DNA of 64,000 bases from Pontibacter aydingkolensis (GCF_019443125.1 NZ_JAHYXK010000006.1:182880-246879), one strand, 5' to 3'; shown: positions 45,111 to 54,637, counted from the stretch's first letter. The notes: generated by a model from the sequence alone, not told the origin. Program-made: numbers and translations.

Positions 45111-45191
45111 ATATTTATACTTAAGGCCTCGCAGCGTGGGCAGATCCTGCGAGCGTCTGGCAGAGGTAGAAAGTAGAAAGTCAGTAAAGAT

Positions 45192-45456
45192 CCTGCCGAG
45201 AGTTTAGCGGAGCGTAAATGTGGCTGACCATGCTGCCAGTTTGTAAAGGCTTTCTGCGTGAGCAGAAAAGTACATTTCAGAGAATTTCCCTCTTGAGAGC
45301 AGAGGTATGTTATACTTTATCATATTTATACTTTAAAGCCTATAGCAAAGTATAAAGTATAGCCAAGGCCTTTGTATCCTTGCTTTTTCAAATCAAAGCA
45401 GCTGAAATCTGGTGCCATTCTAAGCCACATTTGCGCTTACGCTAAACTTTCGGCAG
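45192..45456. mobile_element. MITE-like element B
   Basis: The 265-bp non-coding element is homologous to element A (18914-19289). Its ends are inverted (CTGCCGAGAGTTTAGCGG on the left, CGCTAAACTTTCGGCAG on the right). Blocks shared with A include GGCTTTCTGCG-GAGCAGAAAAGT, TTTGAAAAAGCAAGG (inverted), and the AATTTCCCTCTTGAGAG repeat core at about 45281-45298. It is shorter than A, having lost part of the middle. AAGTATA/TATACTT is very dense here (45311-45361). Confidence 0.7.
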
Positions 45457-45555
45457 AAAGTACTAAGTAAAAATGCCCCTGCTGAAAACCAACAAGGGCA
45501 CTTTTATACCTTATAAATTGCCGAAGTATAACAATTTACAACCAGCAATCAATAT

Positions 45556-46368
45556 TTAAACCGCCACCGCGTTGTCACGCAACGCATCGTTAAGCGATGT
45601 TTTCAAGTCTGTGCTTTCTTTGCGCTGACCGATGATCAGGGCACAAGGCACCTGAAAATCACCTGCCGGAAAAGACTTCGTGTATGAGCCAGGAATTACC
45701 ACAGAACGCGGAGGAACATAACCATTATATATTTTCTGCTCACTGCCGGTAACATCAATAATCTTAGAGCTACCCGTAATGGTAACACCAGCACCAATCA
45801 CAGCCTCTTTACCAATGCGGCAACCTTCAACAAGTATACTTCTGGAACCAATAAAGGCGCCATCCTCAATAATTACAGGAGCAGCCTGAACCGGCTCCAG
45901 CACTCCGCCAAGACCAACACCACCGCTCAGGTGTACATTTTTACCAACCTGTGCACAGCTACCAACCGTAGCCCAGGTATCTACCATGGTACCGGAGTCT
46001 ACATAAGCGCCAATGTTTACATAAGAAGGCATCATGATCACGCCTTTAGCCAGGTAAGCGCCGTAACGTGCAACCGCATGAGGCACTACACGTACGCCCA
46101 GTTGCTCATAATTACGCTTCAGGGCAATTTTATCATGAAACTCAAACGGGCCTACCTCTATCGTTTTCATGGCCTGAATCGGGAAGTACATCAATACCGC
46201 CTTTTTCACCCATTCGTTTACCTGCCAGTCGTCGCCGTTTGGTTCGGCTACGCGCAGGGTTCCTTTGTCAAGTTCTTCTATTACAGCGCGAATAGCCTCT
46301 ACTGTATTGCTTTCCTGCAACAGTTCGCGGTTATTCCATGCCTGCTCAATAATATCTCTTAGCGCCAT
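45556..46368 (-). CDS. dapD: Tetrahydrodipicolinate N-succinyltransferase
   Basis: The 270-residue enzyme of lysine and meso-diaminopimelate synthesis uses succinyl-CoA. The C-terminal left-handed beta-helix shows hexapeptide repeats (IGAYVDSGTMVDTWATVGSC, GVLEPVQAAPVIIEDGAFIG), with the family signature at AVIGAGVTITGSSKI. The length is normal. It feeds peptidoglycan crosslinking. It is divergent from the glycosyltransferase gene. Confidence 0.96.
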   Translation of the reverse strand: MALRDIIEQAWNNRELLQESNTVEAIRAVIEELDKGTLRVAEPNGDDWQVNEWVKKAVLMYFPIQAMKTIEVGPFEFHDKIALKRNYEQLGVRVVPHAVARYGAYLAKGVIMMPSYVNIGAYVDSGTMVDTWATVGSCAQVGKNVHLSGGVGLGGVLEPVQAAPVIIEDGAFIGSRSILVEGCRIGKEAVIGAGVTITGSSKIIDVTGSEQKIYNGYVPPRSVVIPGSYTKSFPAGDFQVPCALIIGQRKESTDLKTSLNDALRDNAVAV

Positions 46369-46419
46369 CTCTAAATATAGTTAAGTAAGAATAATGCGTA
46401 AAAGTATTAAATTTAGACG

Positions 46420-47547
46420 ATGTCTGAAAAGAGAATTCTGATTGCCTCGCTGCTTAAGCCTGTTAATGACACCCGCATGTATGAAAAACTGGGTTTGTCG
46501 CTTAGCAAATTACCTGACACTGAGGTTCATATTTGTGGCTTTGCTGCTCCGTTGCCATTATCAGCTCCGGGCAACGTCATTTTTCATCCGCTGTTCAACT
46601 TCAAGCGGCTTGGCTTGGGCAGGCTTACAGCACAGCTAGCCTATTACCGTTTACTGCAGTCACTTAAGCCCGACCTCATTATTGCCGGCACGCACGAACT
46701 GCTTTTGCCCAGCTACTTTTATTGCCGAATGTATAAAGCAAAACTGGTATACGATGTCCGCGAAAACTATGCGCTAAATCTGCGTAAACAAAATAACTAC
46801 AATGCTGTTCTGAAAAGACTATTGGCCTTAGGTGTGGAAAGGATAGAAAAACTAGTTGCACCGGCCGTGGCCCATTTTATACTTGCAGAAAAATGCTATA
46901 CCTCAGAATTAAGCTTTCACCAGAAACGCTATACTATCCTGGAGAACAAGTATAAAAAGCAGCAGCATTACAGCACTCCCAAAACTCCTGTTAATTTAGA
47001 GGGGCAGCCACTCAGACTTCTGTACTCCGGCACAATTTCGCAGGAGTATGGCATATTTGACGCAATAAAACTGGCGGCCCGGCTTCATGCACATGAGCCT
47101 CTGACTACCCTTACCATTATAGGTTATTGTGCGCATAACGAAACCTGGCAAAAAGTACAGCAACTAATCAAAGGTAAAAAGTATATAACCGTGATAGGAG
47201 GCCACCAGCTGGTGCCGCACACAGAAATTATAGCCCAAATGGCACATTGCAATATCGGGCTGCTCCCCTACCAACCAAACGAGAGCACCTTCAGCTGCAT
47301 TCCTACAAAGCTGTACGAGTACATGGCGCATGGCCTTGTAATTCTGATAACCCAAAACCCCATCTGGCAAGCCATAGTACAACAGCATCAGGCAGGTGTC
47401 TGCATTAATTTTTCTGGCGTACATGTAGAGGAGTTAGTCGGACAGGTAAAGCACCAACCTTTTTATACTTTTGGTGTCCCAGCCGGAATATTCTGGGAAG
47501 AAGAAGAAACAAAACTACTTCGTATTGTGCAAGACACACTTTCGTAG
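46420..47547 (+). CDS. Glycosyltransferase family 4-type protein
   Basis: The 375-residue cytoplasmic GT-B enzyme has an N-terminal half with DLIIAGTHELLLPSY and LVYDVRENY, and a C-terminal half with RLLYSGTISQEYGIFDAIKL, CNIGLLPYQPNEST and IPTKLYEYMAHGLV. The E-x7-E-like C-terminal acceptor region is typical of GT4. It probably builds a surface polysaccharide or glycolipid; donor and acceptor are unknown. Confidence 0.88.
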   Translation: MSEKRILIASLLKPVNDTRMYEKLGLSLSKLPDTEVHICGFAAPLPLSAPGNVIFHPLFNFKRLGLGRLTAQLAYYRLLQSLKPDLIIAGTHELLLPSYFYCRMYKAKLVYDVRENYALNLRKQNNYNAVLKRLLALGVERIEKLVAPAVAHFILAEKCYTSELSFHQKRYTILENKYKKQQHYSTPKTPVNLEGQPLRLLYSGTISQEYGIFDAIKLAARLHAHEPLTTLTIIGYCAHNETWQKVQQLIKGKKYITVIGGHQLVPHTEIIAQMAHCNIGLLPYQPNESTFSCIPTKLYEYMAHGLVILITQNPIWQAIVQQHQAGVCINFSGVHVEELVGQVKHQPFYTFGVPAGIFWEEEETKLLRIVQDTLS

Positions 47548-47598
47548 TCATAATTATAAAATTTATTTTTAGACGAATCTAAATTTAGAAGAAATTAG

Positions 47599-47606
47599 TA
47601 TATTTG
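47599..47606 (+). promoter_or_regulatory. Predicted -7 promoter element (TATATTTG)
   Basis: It matches TAnnTTTG, 22 bp upstream of the FabH start. Confidence 0.6.
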
Positions 47607-47628
47607 TAATATTAAAGACTATCAAAAT

Positions 47629-48627
47629 ATGCGTAACTCTAAAATAGCCGGTGTTGGCCACTACGTGCCTAAGCGTATCGTAACAAACAAAGACCTTGAA
47701 AAATTAATGGATACCTCCGATGAGTGGATTCGTGAACGGACAGGTATTGTAGAGCGTCGATACTTTCAGGAAGGCGTTGACACGACAGCCAACATGGCCG
47801 CGCAGGCATCCCAAAAAGCCCTGAAAATGGCCGGACTGGAAGCCCAAGACCTGGACATGATCGTTTTTGCAACGCTTAGCCCTGACTATGTTTTCCCGGG
47901 TTCGGGTGTATTGTTGCAGCGTGAACTGGGTATTAAAGAGATACCGGCACTTGACGTGCGCAACCAATGCTCGGGCTTTATCTATGCGCTTTCCGTAGCC
48001 GATCAGTTCATTAAAACAGGGATGTACAACAATGTGCTGGTAGTGGGCTCTGAGATTCACTCCAGCGGCCTGGACTTTACAACGCGTGGCCGTGGCGTAT
48101 CGGTTATCTTCGGCGACGGAGCTGGCGCTGTAGTACTCACCCCATCTGAGAGCAACGACAGTGGTATACTTTCGACGCACCTGCACGCCGATGGCGAATT
48201 TGCCGAAGAACTTGCCGTACTTGACCCAGGTAGCAACAAAAAAGACCGCCTTACGCACGAGATGATCGATAGCGGATCTATTTACCCTCACATGAATGGC
48301 AACATGGTATTTAAACATGCTGTTACGCGCTTCCCGGAAGTGATTATGGAGGCTCTTGAAAAGAACGGCTACAAGCCAGAGGACATAGACATGCTGGTAC
48401 CGCACCAGGCCAACCTGCGCATCACCTCCTACATACAGCAGAAAATGGGGCTGCCAACCGAAAAGGTCATGAGCAACATCCATAAGTATGGCAACACTAC
48501 AGCAGCCTCTGTTCCGATTGCCTTAAGCGAAGCCATAGAAGAAGGCCGCATCAAAAAAGGCGACCTGGTTTGCCTGGCTGCCTTTGGTAGCGGCTTTACA
48601 TGGGCCTCTGCGCTGATACGCTGGTAA
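47629..48627 (+). CDS. fabH: Beta-ketoacyl-ACP synthase III
   Basis: The 332-residue condensing enzyme of the thiolase fold has the catalytic cysteine in RNQCSGFIYAL (about residue 113), the histidine in VPHQANLRI and the asparagine in KYGNTTAASVP. It starts fatty-acid elongation by joining acetyl-CoA to malonyl-ACP. The sequence is of the type found in many Bacteroidota as a second FabH-like enzyme. It is monocistronic. Confidence 0.93.
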   Translation: MRNSKIAGVGHYVPKRIVTNKDLEKLMDTSDEWIRERTGIVERRYFQEGVDTTANMAAQASQKALKMAGLEAQDLDMIVFATLSPDYVFPGSGVLLQRELGIKEIPALDVRNQCSGFIYALSVADQFIKTGMYNNVLVVGSEIHSSGLDFTTRGRGVSVIFGDGAGAVVLTPSESNDSGILSTHLHADGEFAEELAVLDPGSNKKDRLTHEMIDSGSIYPHMNGNMVFKHAVTRFPEVIMEALEKNGYKPEDIDMLVPHQANLRITSYIQQKMGLPTEKVMSNIHKYGNTTAASVPIALSEAIEEGRIKKGDLVCLAAFGSGFTWASALIRW

Positions 48628-48793
48628 ATTCAATTTTGAATGAGTGGTTGAGTGAATGGTTAATTGCTAATTGTTTAATTGTTAAAAGCATGAATCTAAT
48701 TTCCTGCTTTCCATGCGATCAACCAATAACGAATAACTAGCAACGAATAACTATTCTCCCAACCACTCATTCACACATCCAAATTCAACCAAA
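48628..48793. repeat. Repeat field between fabH and the metal regulator, S23-type repeat without a gene
   Basis: Just after the fabH stop, 48631-48660 carries AATTTTGAATGAGTGG followed by a variant tail, the same repeat as at 13435. A related inverted segment (CCACTCATTCACACATCC) sits at 48761-48780. Between them, 48717-48750 has AACCAATAACGAATAAC repeats. No gene is inside. It looks like the flanks of a four-helix-bundle unit without the gene. Confidence 0.6.
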
Positions 48794-49450
48794 GTGCACA
48801 GCTACACAGAAGAAAACTACATAAAGGCTATTTACAAACTGTCGGAAAATGGCACCCAGGAGGTAAACACCAATGCTATTGCCGAGGTACTCGATACCAA
48901 GGCGGCCTCGGTAACAGACATGCTACGTAAACTAAGTGGCAAGAATGTCGTGAACTATGTGAAGTATCGCGGAGTAACGCTTACCGAAGAGGGAGAACGC
49001 ATTGCACTGCAGATCATACGCAAGCACAGGCTTTGGGAAGTTTTCCTGGTAGAGAAGCTTAAGTTTAACTGGGATGAGGTGCACGATGTGGCAGAAGAAC
49101 TCGAGCACATCTCCTCTGCCCTGCTTACCAGGCGCCTTGACGAGTTCCTGGGCTTTCCACAATTCGACCCACACGGCGACCCTATACCTTCCGAAACCGG
49201 GGAAATGAAGCAAAAAAAACAGCGACTCCTGGCCGAGATGGAAGTAAACGATGCTGGTGTGGTAGTGGGTGTAAACGATTCGCAACCGCTGTTCCTAAAA
49301 TACCTGGACAAAATGGGCATTTCGTTGGGCACCAGAATAAAGATCATTGACAAGATACCTTACGATAACTCTTTTGAGATCTTACTGGAAGACAACAGAA
49401 AATTGCTCATATCCAGCGAAGTTTCCAAAAACATTTTTCTCTCCGCATAA
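48794..49450 (+). CDS. DtxR/MntR family metal-dependent regulator
   Basis: The 218-residue protein has an N-terminal winged helix (ENYIKAIYKLSENGTQEVNT, then VTDMLRKLSGK), a dimerisation/metal domain with HDVAEELEHISSALLTRRLDEFL and FPQFDPHGDPIP, and a C-terminal FeoA/SH3-like domain (VVVGVNDSQP onwards). It probably represses the metal importer operon that follows when Mn, Fe or Zn is plentiful. The start is GTG at 48794. The solute-binding protein gene starts 17 bp after it. Confidence 0.92.
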   Translation: MHSYTEENYIKAIYKLSENGTQEVNTNAIAEVLDTKAASVTDMLRKLSGKNVVNYVKYRGVTLTEEGERIALQIIRKHRLWEVFLVEKLKFNWDEVHDVAEELEHISSALLTRRLDEFLGFPQFDPHGDPIPSETGEMKQKKQRLLAEMEVNDAGVVVGVNDSQPLFLKYLDKMGISLGTRIKIIDKIPYDNSFEILLEDNRKLLISSEVSKNIFLSA

Positions 49451-49466
49451 TTACCCTTACGAACAT

Positions 49467-50402
49467 ATGCTACTTACCCGATTTATACTTTCTATCTGCG
49501 TCTTGACTCTGCTTGCCTTTACCTCCTGCACCCAAACTGAAGACAAAGGCGCTGTACTGGCTGGCGAACGCATGAAAGTAGTTACCACCACCAGTATCCT
49601 GAAAGATGCCGTGCAAAACATAATTGGCGATGTCGCAGATGTGGAGGCAATCATGGGCAGCGGCGTAGACCCGCATCTGTACAAAGCAACACAAGGCGAC
49701 CTGCAGAAACTAACAGAAGCTGACGTAGTGGTTTACAATGGCCTGCACCTGGAAGGTAAAATGGGAGAAATACTGGAGAAATTAAGTCGCCAGAAAACAG
49801 TAATAGCCGGCGCAGAAAGTATAGCACAAGATAAATTAAAACGCTCCCCACAGTTCCAGGACAGCCACGACCCGCACGTATGGTTTAATGTGATGCTCTG
49901 GAAAGAAGTAGTACAGCACCTGAGCATGGAACTGCAGCAAAAAGACCCTGCCAACGCCGAAGTATATAAAAAGAACACTGCTGCTTACACGCAGCAACTC
50001 GACGAGCTGCACCAATGGGTAGCGCAGGAAATTAAGTCTATTCCAGCAGACCAGCGCATACTTATCACGGCACACGATGCCTTCGGCTATTTCGGAGATG
50101 CTTATGATATACAAGTTAGAGGCTTGCAGGGTATCTCAACTGTTTCGGAGTTTGGGCTGCAGGATGTGGCCACACTTGTAAACTTTATTGCTGATAATAA
50201 GATCAAAGCAGTTTTTGTAGAGTCGTCGGTATCACCGAAGGCAATTGAGGCTGTGGTGATTGGCAGCAAACAAAAAGGCCATGAGGTAATAATTGGCGGC
50301 ACCCTGTACTCCGATGCTTTAGGCAAGGACGGAACACCTGAAGGAACCTATGTAGGCATGGTACGCCACAACGTGAACACGATTGTATCCTCTTTAAAAT
50401 AG
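49467..50402 (+). CDS. Metal ABC transporter substrate-binding lipoprotein (ZnuA/MntA type)
   Basis: The 311-residue cluster A-I binding protein has a lipoprotein signal (AFTSC). Metal ligands are visible: the histidine in SGVDPHLYKAT, that in SHDPHVWFN, and those in TAHDAFGYFG and later E/D positions. It delivers Mn, Zn or Fe from the periplasm to the permease. The frame is open to 49347, overlapping the regulator, but the ATG at 49467 begins the signal peptide and is preferred. Its stop lies 3 bp before the ATPase gene. Confidence 0.93.
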   Translation: MLLTRFILSICVLTLLAFTSCTQTEDKGAVLAGERMKVVTTTSILKDAVQNIIGDVADVEAIMGSGVDPHLYKATQGDLQKLTEADVVVYNGLHLEGKMGEILEKLSRQKTVIAGAESIAQDKLKRSPQFQDSHDPHVWFNVMLWKEVVQHLSMELQQKDPANAEVYKKNTAAYTQQLDELHQWVAQEIKSIPADQRILITAHDAFGYFGDAYDIQVRGLQGISTVSEFGLQDVATLVNFIADNKIKAVFVESSVSPKAIEAVVIGSKQKGHEVIIGGTLYSDALGKDGTPEGTYVGMVRHNVNTIVSSLK

Positions 50403-50405
50403 CGT

Positions 50406-51197
50406 ATGATACTGCAAGTAGACAACCCGGTAGTAGAAGTACACGACCTGACTGTAAGTTACGACCGCAAACCTGTTTTATGGGGCGTTGATCTTACCTT
50501 ACCTGCCGGTGCATTGGTGGGTGTTATCGGGCCGAACGGAGCGGGTAAATCCACGTTGATAAAGGCGATGATGGACTTGTTACCTTCCGGTAGCGGTTAC
50601 GTGCGAATTTTTGATAAGCCGATAAACGAAGTCAGAAAACGCATTAGCTACGTACCACAACGCGAGTCAGTAGACTGGGACTTTCCGGCCTCTGTATTTG
50701 ATGTGGTGTTAATGGGACGCTACGGTAACCTGGGCCTTTTTAAAAGACCGCGCCAGGCCGACAAGGACGCTGCACTGGAAGCCCTTGAAAAAGTAGGAAT
50801 GCAGGCCTTTGCTGACCGCCAGATATCACAGCTTTCCGGAGGACAACAGCAGCGCGTTTTCCTGGCAAGAGCACTGGCACAGAATGCCGATCTATACTTC
50901 ATGGATGAGCCTTTTGCTGGTGTGGATATAGCAACAGAAACCGCTATTATTGAATTGCTGCGTACTATGCGCGACCAGGGCAAAACGGTGATTGTTGTGC
51001 ACCACGACCTGCAGTCGGCAGCCAATTATTTTGATTGGGTAGTGCTCCTGAACATGCGCCTGGTAGCCTCCGGCCCTACCGAAAAAGTACTTACGCAGGA
51101 ACTGCTGGAGCAAACCTACGGCGGCAAACTAACAGTATTAACAAAAGTTGGCGACCTCCTGCGCAAACAAGAATTCCCGATGAGAGAGAAGCGTTGA
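50406..51197 (+). CDS. Metal ABC transporter ATP-binding protein
   Basis: The 263-residue ATPase has Walker [10 protein letters not shown] (about 42-50), the signature [15 protein letters not shown], Walker [13 protein letters not shown] and switch histidine VHHDLQSA. The family is the Mn/Zn importer (ZnuC/MntA-like). It follows the binding protein gene directly. A repeat element separates it from the first permease gene. Confidence 0.94.
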   Translation: MILQVDNPVVEVHDLTVSYDRKPVLWGVDLTLPAGALVGVIGPNGAGKSTLIKAMMDLLPSGSGYVRIFDKPINEVRKRISYVPQRESVDWDFPASVFDVVLMGRYGNLGLFKRPRQADKDAALEALEKVGMQAFADRQISQLSGGQQQRVFLARALAQNADLYFMDEPFAGVDIATETAIIELLRTMRDQGKTVIVVHHDLQSAANYFDWVVLLNMRLVASGPTEKVLTQELLEQTYGGKLTVLTKVGDLLRKQEFPMREKR

Positions 51198-51230
51198 GTT
51201 TGGGAGTTAGAAAGTTAGAGAGGTAAGAAT

Positions 51231-51406
51231 GTAGAGACGCAATACTTTGCGTCTAGTCAGTTACGAAGCGATAGGTTTGGTTATTGGTTGTTCATTGATC
51301 GATTCTGGTTTTTACTATTCCCATAGCGCAAGTGTTATACGAAGTGTCACTTGTGCTGGTGCATGGCGGCAAGTCTTCAGCCTTGCGAAGGTACTGGAGT
51401 CTCTAC
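51231..51406. mobile_element. MITE-like element D inside the metal-importer operon
   Basis: The element starts GTAGAGACGCAATACTTTGC (51231-51250) and ends GTCTCTAC (51399-51406), a shortened version of element C at 33376-33733. The inner block of about 110 bp (CCCATAGCGCAAGTG, GGCGGCAAGTCTTCAG) matches element C. It lies between the ATPase and permease genes, so the operon may be split or read through it. No gene is inside. Confidence 0.7.
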
Positions 51407-51463
51407 ATTTCAATCAACGATTAACCATTAACCATTAAACAACTAGCAATTATCAATCAAACC

Positions 51464-52747
51464 ATGAAAGAGTTTCTCGAATTCTTCTCTTTTGCAGATG
51501 CCAACGTACGTTATGTAACGCTGGGTTCGGTGTTGCTGGCGGGTAGTTCTGCTGTGGTGGGTTGCTTTACGTTACTGCGCAAAAGGGCTTTGGTTGGCGA
51601 TGCGGTGGCACATGCCGTATTACCCGGCGTTTGTCTGGCCTTTATACTTTCGGGCACAAAGAATCCCTTTATACTTTTGGTAGGCGCTTTTATTACAGGT
51701 TGGATCTCACTCATACTTATTGACTTTATCACTTCCCGCTCACGCATTAAAGAGGACACTGCTATTGGCCTGGTATTATCAGTTTTCTTCGGTGTCGGTA
51801 TACTTTTGCTTACAGCCATTCAGCATTCCGGCAATGCGGCGCAAAGCGGCCTGGATAAATTCCTGTTCGGCAAAGCCGCCTCGCTTGTCGGCGAAGATCT
51901 GATCGCTTTCAGCATCGTAGCTATACTTTTACTGGCTGCCACCATACTTTTTTATAAAGAACTTAAGCTACTGTGCTTTGATGAGACCTTTGCCAAAACC
52001 ATCGGCTTTCCTGTACGAGGGCTGGAACTGCTGCTAACCACCCTGACCGTGCTGGCTGTTGTAGTGGGTATACAAGCTGTAGGTGTTGTGCTGATGGCAG
52101 CCATGCTGATAACCCCTGCCGCTGCAGCACGTTTCTGGACTGACAGGCTTGGCGTAATGCTGGTACTGGCAGCCATCATAGGGGCATTTTCCGGGGTTGC
52201 AGGGGCTTTCGTGTCGTATACCGCGCCTGCCATGCCCACAGGCCCTTGGATCGTGCTTATTGTATCGATGATCGCCATACTTTCCTTTGCACTGGCACCA
52301 AATAAAGGCTGGATAGCACGCATTTTGCGTAGAAGGCGCAATAAGAAACTTATATTGGAAGAAAACCTGCTTAAGCTGCTTTACCATCTCGGTGAGGACA
52401 GGCAGGATTACACGACCACACGTCCCTTACAAGAGTTGCTTGATAAACGCGCTATACCGGCAAAGGAGGCAAAGTATGGTCTGGCAAAACTAAGGGCACA
52501 GGGCTATCTGGAAAGAAGTAAAGCGGGTTGGTCTCTAACACCAGAAGGCATAAAAAGAGGCCGGAGAGTCGTAAGGCTGCACCGCCTCTGGGAGTTATAC
52601 TTAACCCAGTACCTGCACCTCGCTTCTGACCACGTGCACGAAGACGCCGAGACCATCGAGCATATCATCACCCCGGAACTGGAACAACGCCTGCTGGAGG
52701 AACTCAATTACCCTGAACTGGATCCGCACAGCGCAAGAATTCCATGA
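51464..52747 (+). CDS. Metal ABC permease with C-terminal DtxR-like domain
   Basis: The 427-residue protein has an ABC-3 permease domain (about 1-285, eight or nine transmembrane helices; GDAVAHAVLPGVCLAF, KEDTAIGLVLSVFFGVG). A basic linker is followed by a cytoplasmic domain (about 300-427) resembling DtxR: a winged-helix-like part, then RLHRLWELYLTQYL, HVHEDAETIEHII and a truncated DPHSARIP. The permease-DtxR fusion occurs in other Bacteroidota and may sense metal at the membrane. Many Ile-Leu pairs are written ATA CTT within the TATACTT motif. Confidence 0.92.
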   Translation: MKEFLEFFSFADANVRYVTLGSVLLAGSSAVVGCFTLLRKRALVGDAVAHAVLPGVCLAFILSGTKNPFILLVGAFITGWISLILIDFITSRSRIKEDTAIGLVLSVFFGVGILLLTAIQHSGNAAQSGLDKFLFGKAASLVGEDLIAFSIVAILLLAATILFYKELKLLCFDETFAKTIGFPVRGLELLLTTLTVLAVVVGIQAVGVVLMAAMLITPAAAARFWTDRLGVMLVLAAIIGAFSGVAGAFVSYTAPAMPTGPWIVLIVSMIAILSFALAPNKGWIARILRRRRNKKLILEENLLKLLYHLGEDRQDYTTTRPLQELLDKRAIPAKEAKYGLAKLRAQGYLERSKAGWSLTPEGIKRGRRVVRLHRLWELYLTQYLHLASDHVHEDAETIEHIITPELEQRLLEELNYPELDPHSARIP

Positions 52748-52880
52748 GACAGGAAGGTAGAGTGTTTGGGAGTTATAAAGTTTGAAAGTTATAAAGTTTG
52801 AAAGGTAGGGAGAATGAATAATATTAGATAATCCTGTATATCATTTGTAATTCTGAAAATCCTGATTTAACAATAAAAAA
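52748..52880. repeat. Tandem and gene-tail repeats between the two permease genes
   Basis: Two exact 16-bp tandem units (AGTTATAAAGTTTGAA at 52771-52786 and 52787-52802) are preceded by a GGTAGAGTGTTTGGGAGTT gene-tail repeat like those near 6200 and 51195. No gene. Confidence 0.75.
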
Positions 52881-53759
52881 GTGAACGCATTCTGGATCAT
52901 ACTTACCGGATCATTGGTGGCCTCCTGCTGTAGCCTGTTGGGTTGCTACCTGATACTGCGGCGCATGGCCATGGTAGGAGACGCCATTTCACATGCGGTA
53001 CTGCCGGGCATTGTAATTGCCTTTCTGCTGACAGGCTCCCGCGACTCTGTGCCTATGCTGATCGGTGCCGGTTTGCTTGGTGTACTCACTACTTTCCTGA
53101 TAGAGTTCTTCCACAGATATGCCCGTGTACAGTCCGACGCCGCTATTGGCGTTACCTTTACCTGGCTGTTTGCTATCGGCATCATACTTATATCAGTGTT
53201 TGCAGGGCAGGTAGACCTGGACCAGGACTGTGTGCTCTACGGTGAAATTGCCTACGTCCCCCTCGACCTCTGGATCACGGAGGGAGGCCTGAGCATGGGT
53301 CCGCGAACCGTCTGGACGCTTGGTATTGTAACCATACTTATACTTTCGTTCATCATCATAGGCTACAAAGAACTTTTCCTGACAGCGTTTGACCCAGGGT
53401 ATGCAGCAGCCATCGGTGTGTCTACCTCGCTGTGGTATTACCTGCTCATGACAGCGGTATCCCTTACAACGGTGGCCTCGTTCGAGTCGGTGGGTGCGAT
53501 ACTGGTGGTGGCCTTGCTTGTGGCCCCTCCTGCTACGGCTTACCTACTTACCGATAACTTTAAAACTATGCTGATACTCTCGGTGATGCTGGGTGTAGTG
53601 GCAGCAATTACTGGCTATTACCTTGCAGTATGGATAGATGGGTCGATAGCTGGTGCCATTGCCACAGTTACAGGAATTGAGTTTATGCTAGCGTTTCTTT
53701 TTTCTCCGTCGCGAGGCATCCTTATCAGCAAAAAACTGATACAACCGGTGCAGCACTAA
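52881..53759 (+). CDS. Metal ABC transporter permease
   Basis: The 292-residue ABC-3 permease has about eight transmembrane helices and the family segments GDAISHAVLPGIVIAFLL near 36-53 and QSDAAIGVTFTWLFAIG near 88-104. It lacks the DtxR-like tail of the first permease. Together they would form a heterodimeric channel. The start is GTG at 52881. It is the last gene of the metal operon. Confidence 0.93.
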   Translation: MNAFWIILTGSLVASCCSLLGCYLILRRMAMVGDAISHAVLPGIVIAFLLTGSRDSVPMLIGAGLLGVLTTFLIEFFHRYARVQSDAAIGVTFTWLFAIGIILISVFAGQVDLDQDCVLYGEIAYVPLDLWITEGGLSMGPRTVWTLGIVTILILSFIIIGYKELFLTAFDPGYAAAIGVSTSLWYYLLMTAVSLTTVASFESVGAILVVALLVAPPATAYLLTDNFKTMLILSVMLGVVAAITGYYLAVWIDGSIAGAIATVTGIEFMLAFLFSPSRGILISKKLIQPVQH

Positions 53760-53820
53760 GTATAAAAGAACCTACGCCGGCAGTACTTTGTTAACAAAGC
53801 GTAATTAAAGAAAAACATAC

Positions 53821-54387
53821 ATGCTCAACAAACTAGCCATACTTCCTATACTTGCCTTAAGTATACTTGCCTCGTGCACCAACAGTCAGCCAACGGTTGC
53901 TACAGATGCTTCGGTTCCGGCAGAACAAACAGCCTCTGCATCTGCCAGCACGGATAAACCAACCACAAAACCTGCCGAAAAAATTAAGTGGTTAACCATA
54001 GAACAGGCCGCAGCGCGCATGAAACAGGAGCCCCGCAAAGTAGTGATCGATGTATACACAGACTGGTGTGGATGGTGCAAAAAGATGGATAAGAGCACTT
54101 TTACAGACCCGGAAGTGGCCGCATTGGTAAACAAGCATTTCTATGCTGTAAAATTAGATGCCGAAGGCAAAGACCCAATCACCCTGAACGGCCATACCTA
54201 TACTTTTAAACCGGAATACAGGTCGCATGAGTTGGCTGTAGCTTTGCTGCAAGGGCAAATGAGTTACCCTACCACTGTTTACCTCGACGAAAAATTTAAC
54301 ATGATTGCCCCGGTACCCGGTTACCTGGACGCTAAAAACTTCTCCAAAATTCTGCGCTATTTCGGAGAAGATCACCATAAGAAATGA
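53821..54387 (+). CDS. Thioredoxin-like lipoprotein
   Basis: The 188-residue protein has a lipoprotein signal (ILASCTNS, Cys19), a Ser/Thr/Ala-rich linker, and a thioredoxin fold of the DUF255/thioredoxin_7 type with active site DWCGWCKKMDKSTF near residue 80. The cis-proline is in SYPTTVY. It probably reduces or isomerises disulfides in the envelope. Several TATACTT copies lie in the signal-peptide coding region. Confidence 0.92.
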   Translation: MLNKLAILPILALSILASCTNSQPTVATDASVPAEQTASASASTDKPTTKPAEKIKWLTIEQAAARMKQEPRKVVIDVYTDWCGWCKKMDKSTFTDPEVAALVNKHFYAVKLDAEGKDPITLNGHTYTFKPEYRSHELAVALLQGQMSYPTTVYLDEKFNMIAPVPGYLDAKNFSKILRYFGEDHHKK

Positions 54388-54637
54388 ACTTTAAAGAATA
54401 CGAAAAACAAGACCGGTGATTAAGGGGATTCCAGGGATTGGTTTGATTTTTTCTTAAACAGGATTTTTAGGGTTAATGGATTTAAGGGGAGTAGATAGGA
54501 ACTTCTCTAAGTAGCATTATGCAAAAACTAAATAGTTACTAAGCCCGACAAGTTGTCCTGTTCATCATAAAAAATCAAATAAATCACAGTTCAGACAATA
54601 ATCCGTAAATTTGCACAGCGCATAATTTATACTTGCT
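54388..54637. other. Intergenic region with the mnmE promoter
   Basis: These 250 bp hold no gene. The TAAATTTG at 54606-54613 is a good -7 element 24 bp before the mnmE TTG start. TATACTT (54629-54635) lies between it and the start. Confidence 0.6.
54606..54613 (+). promoter_or_regulatory. Predicted -7 promoter element (TAAATTTG)
   Basis: It matches TAnnTTTG upstream of mnmE. Confidence 0.6.

Noticed and set aside
49347..49466. N-terminal extension of the metal-binding lipoprotein
   Set aside because: It overlaps the regulator gene and would bury the lipoprotein signal; the ATG at 49467 is clean.
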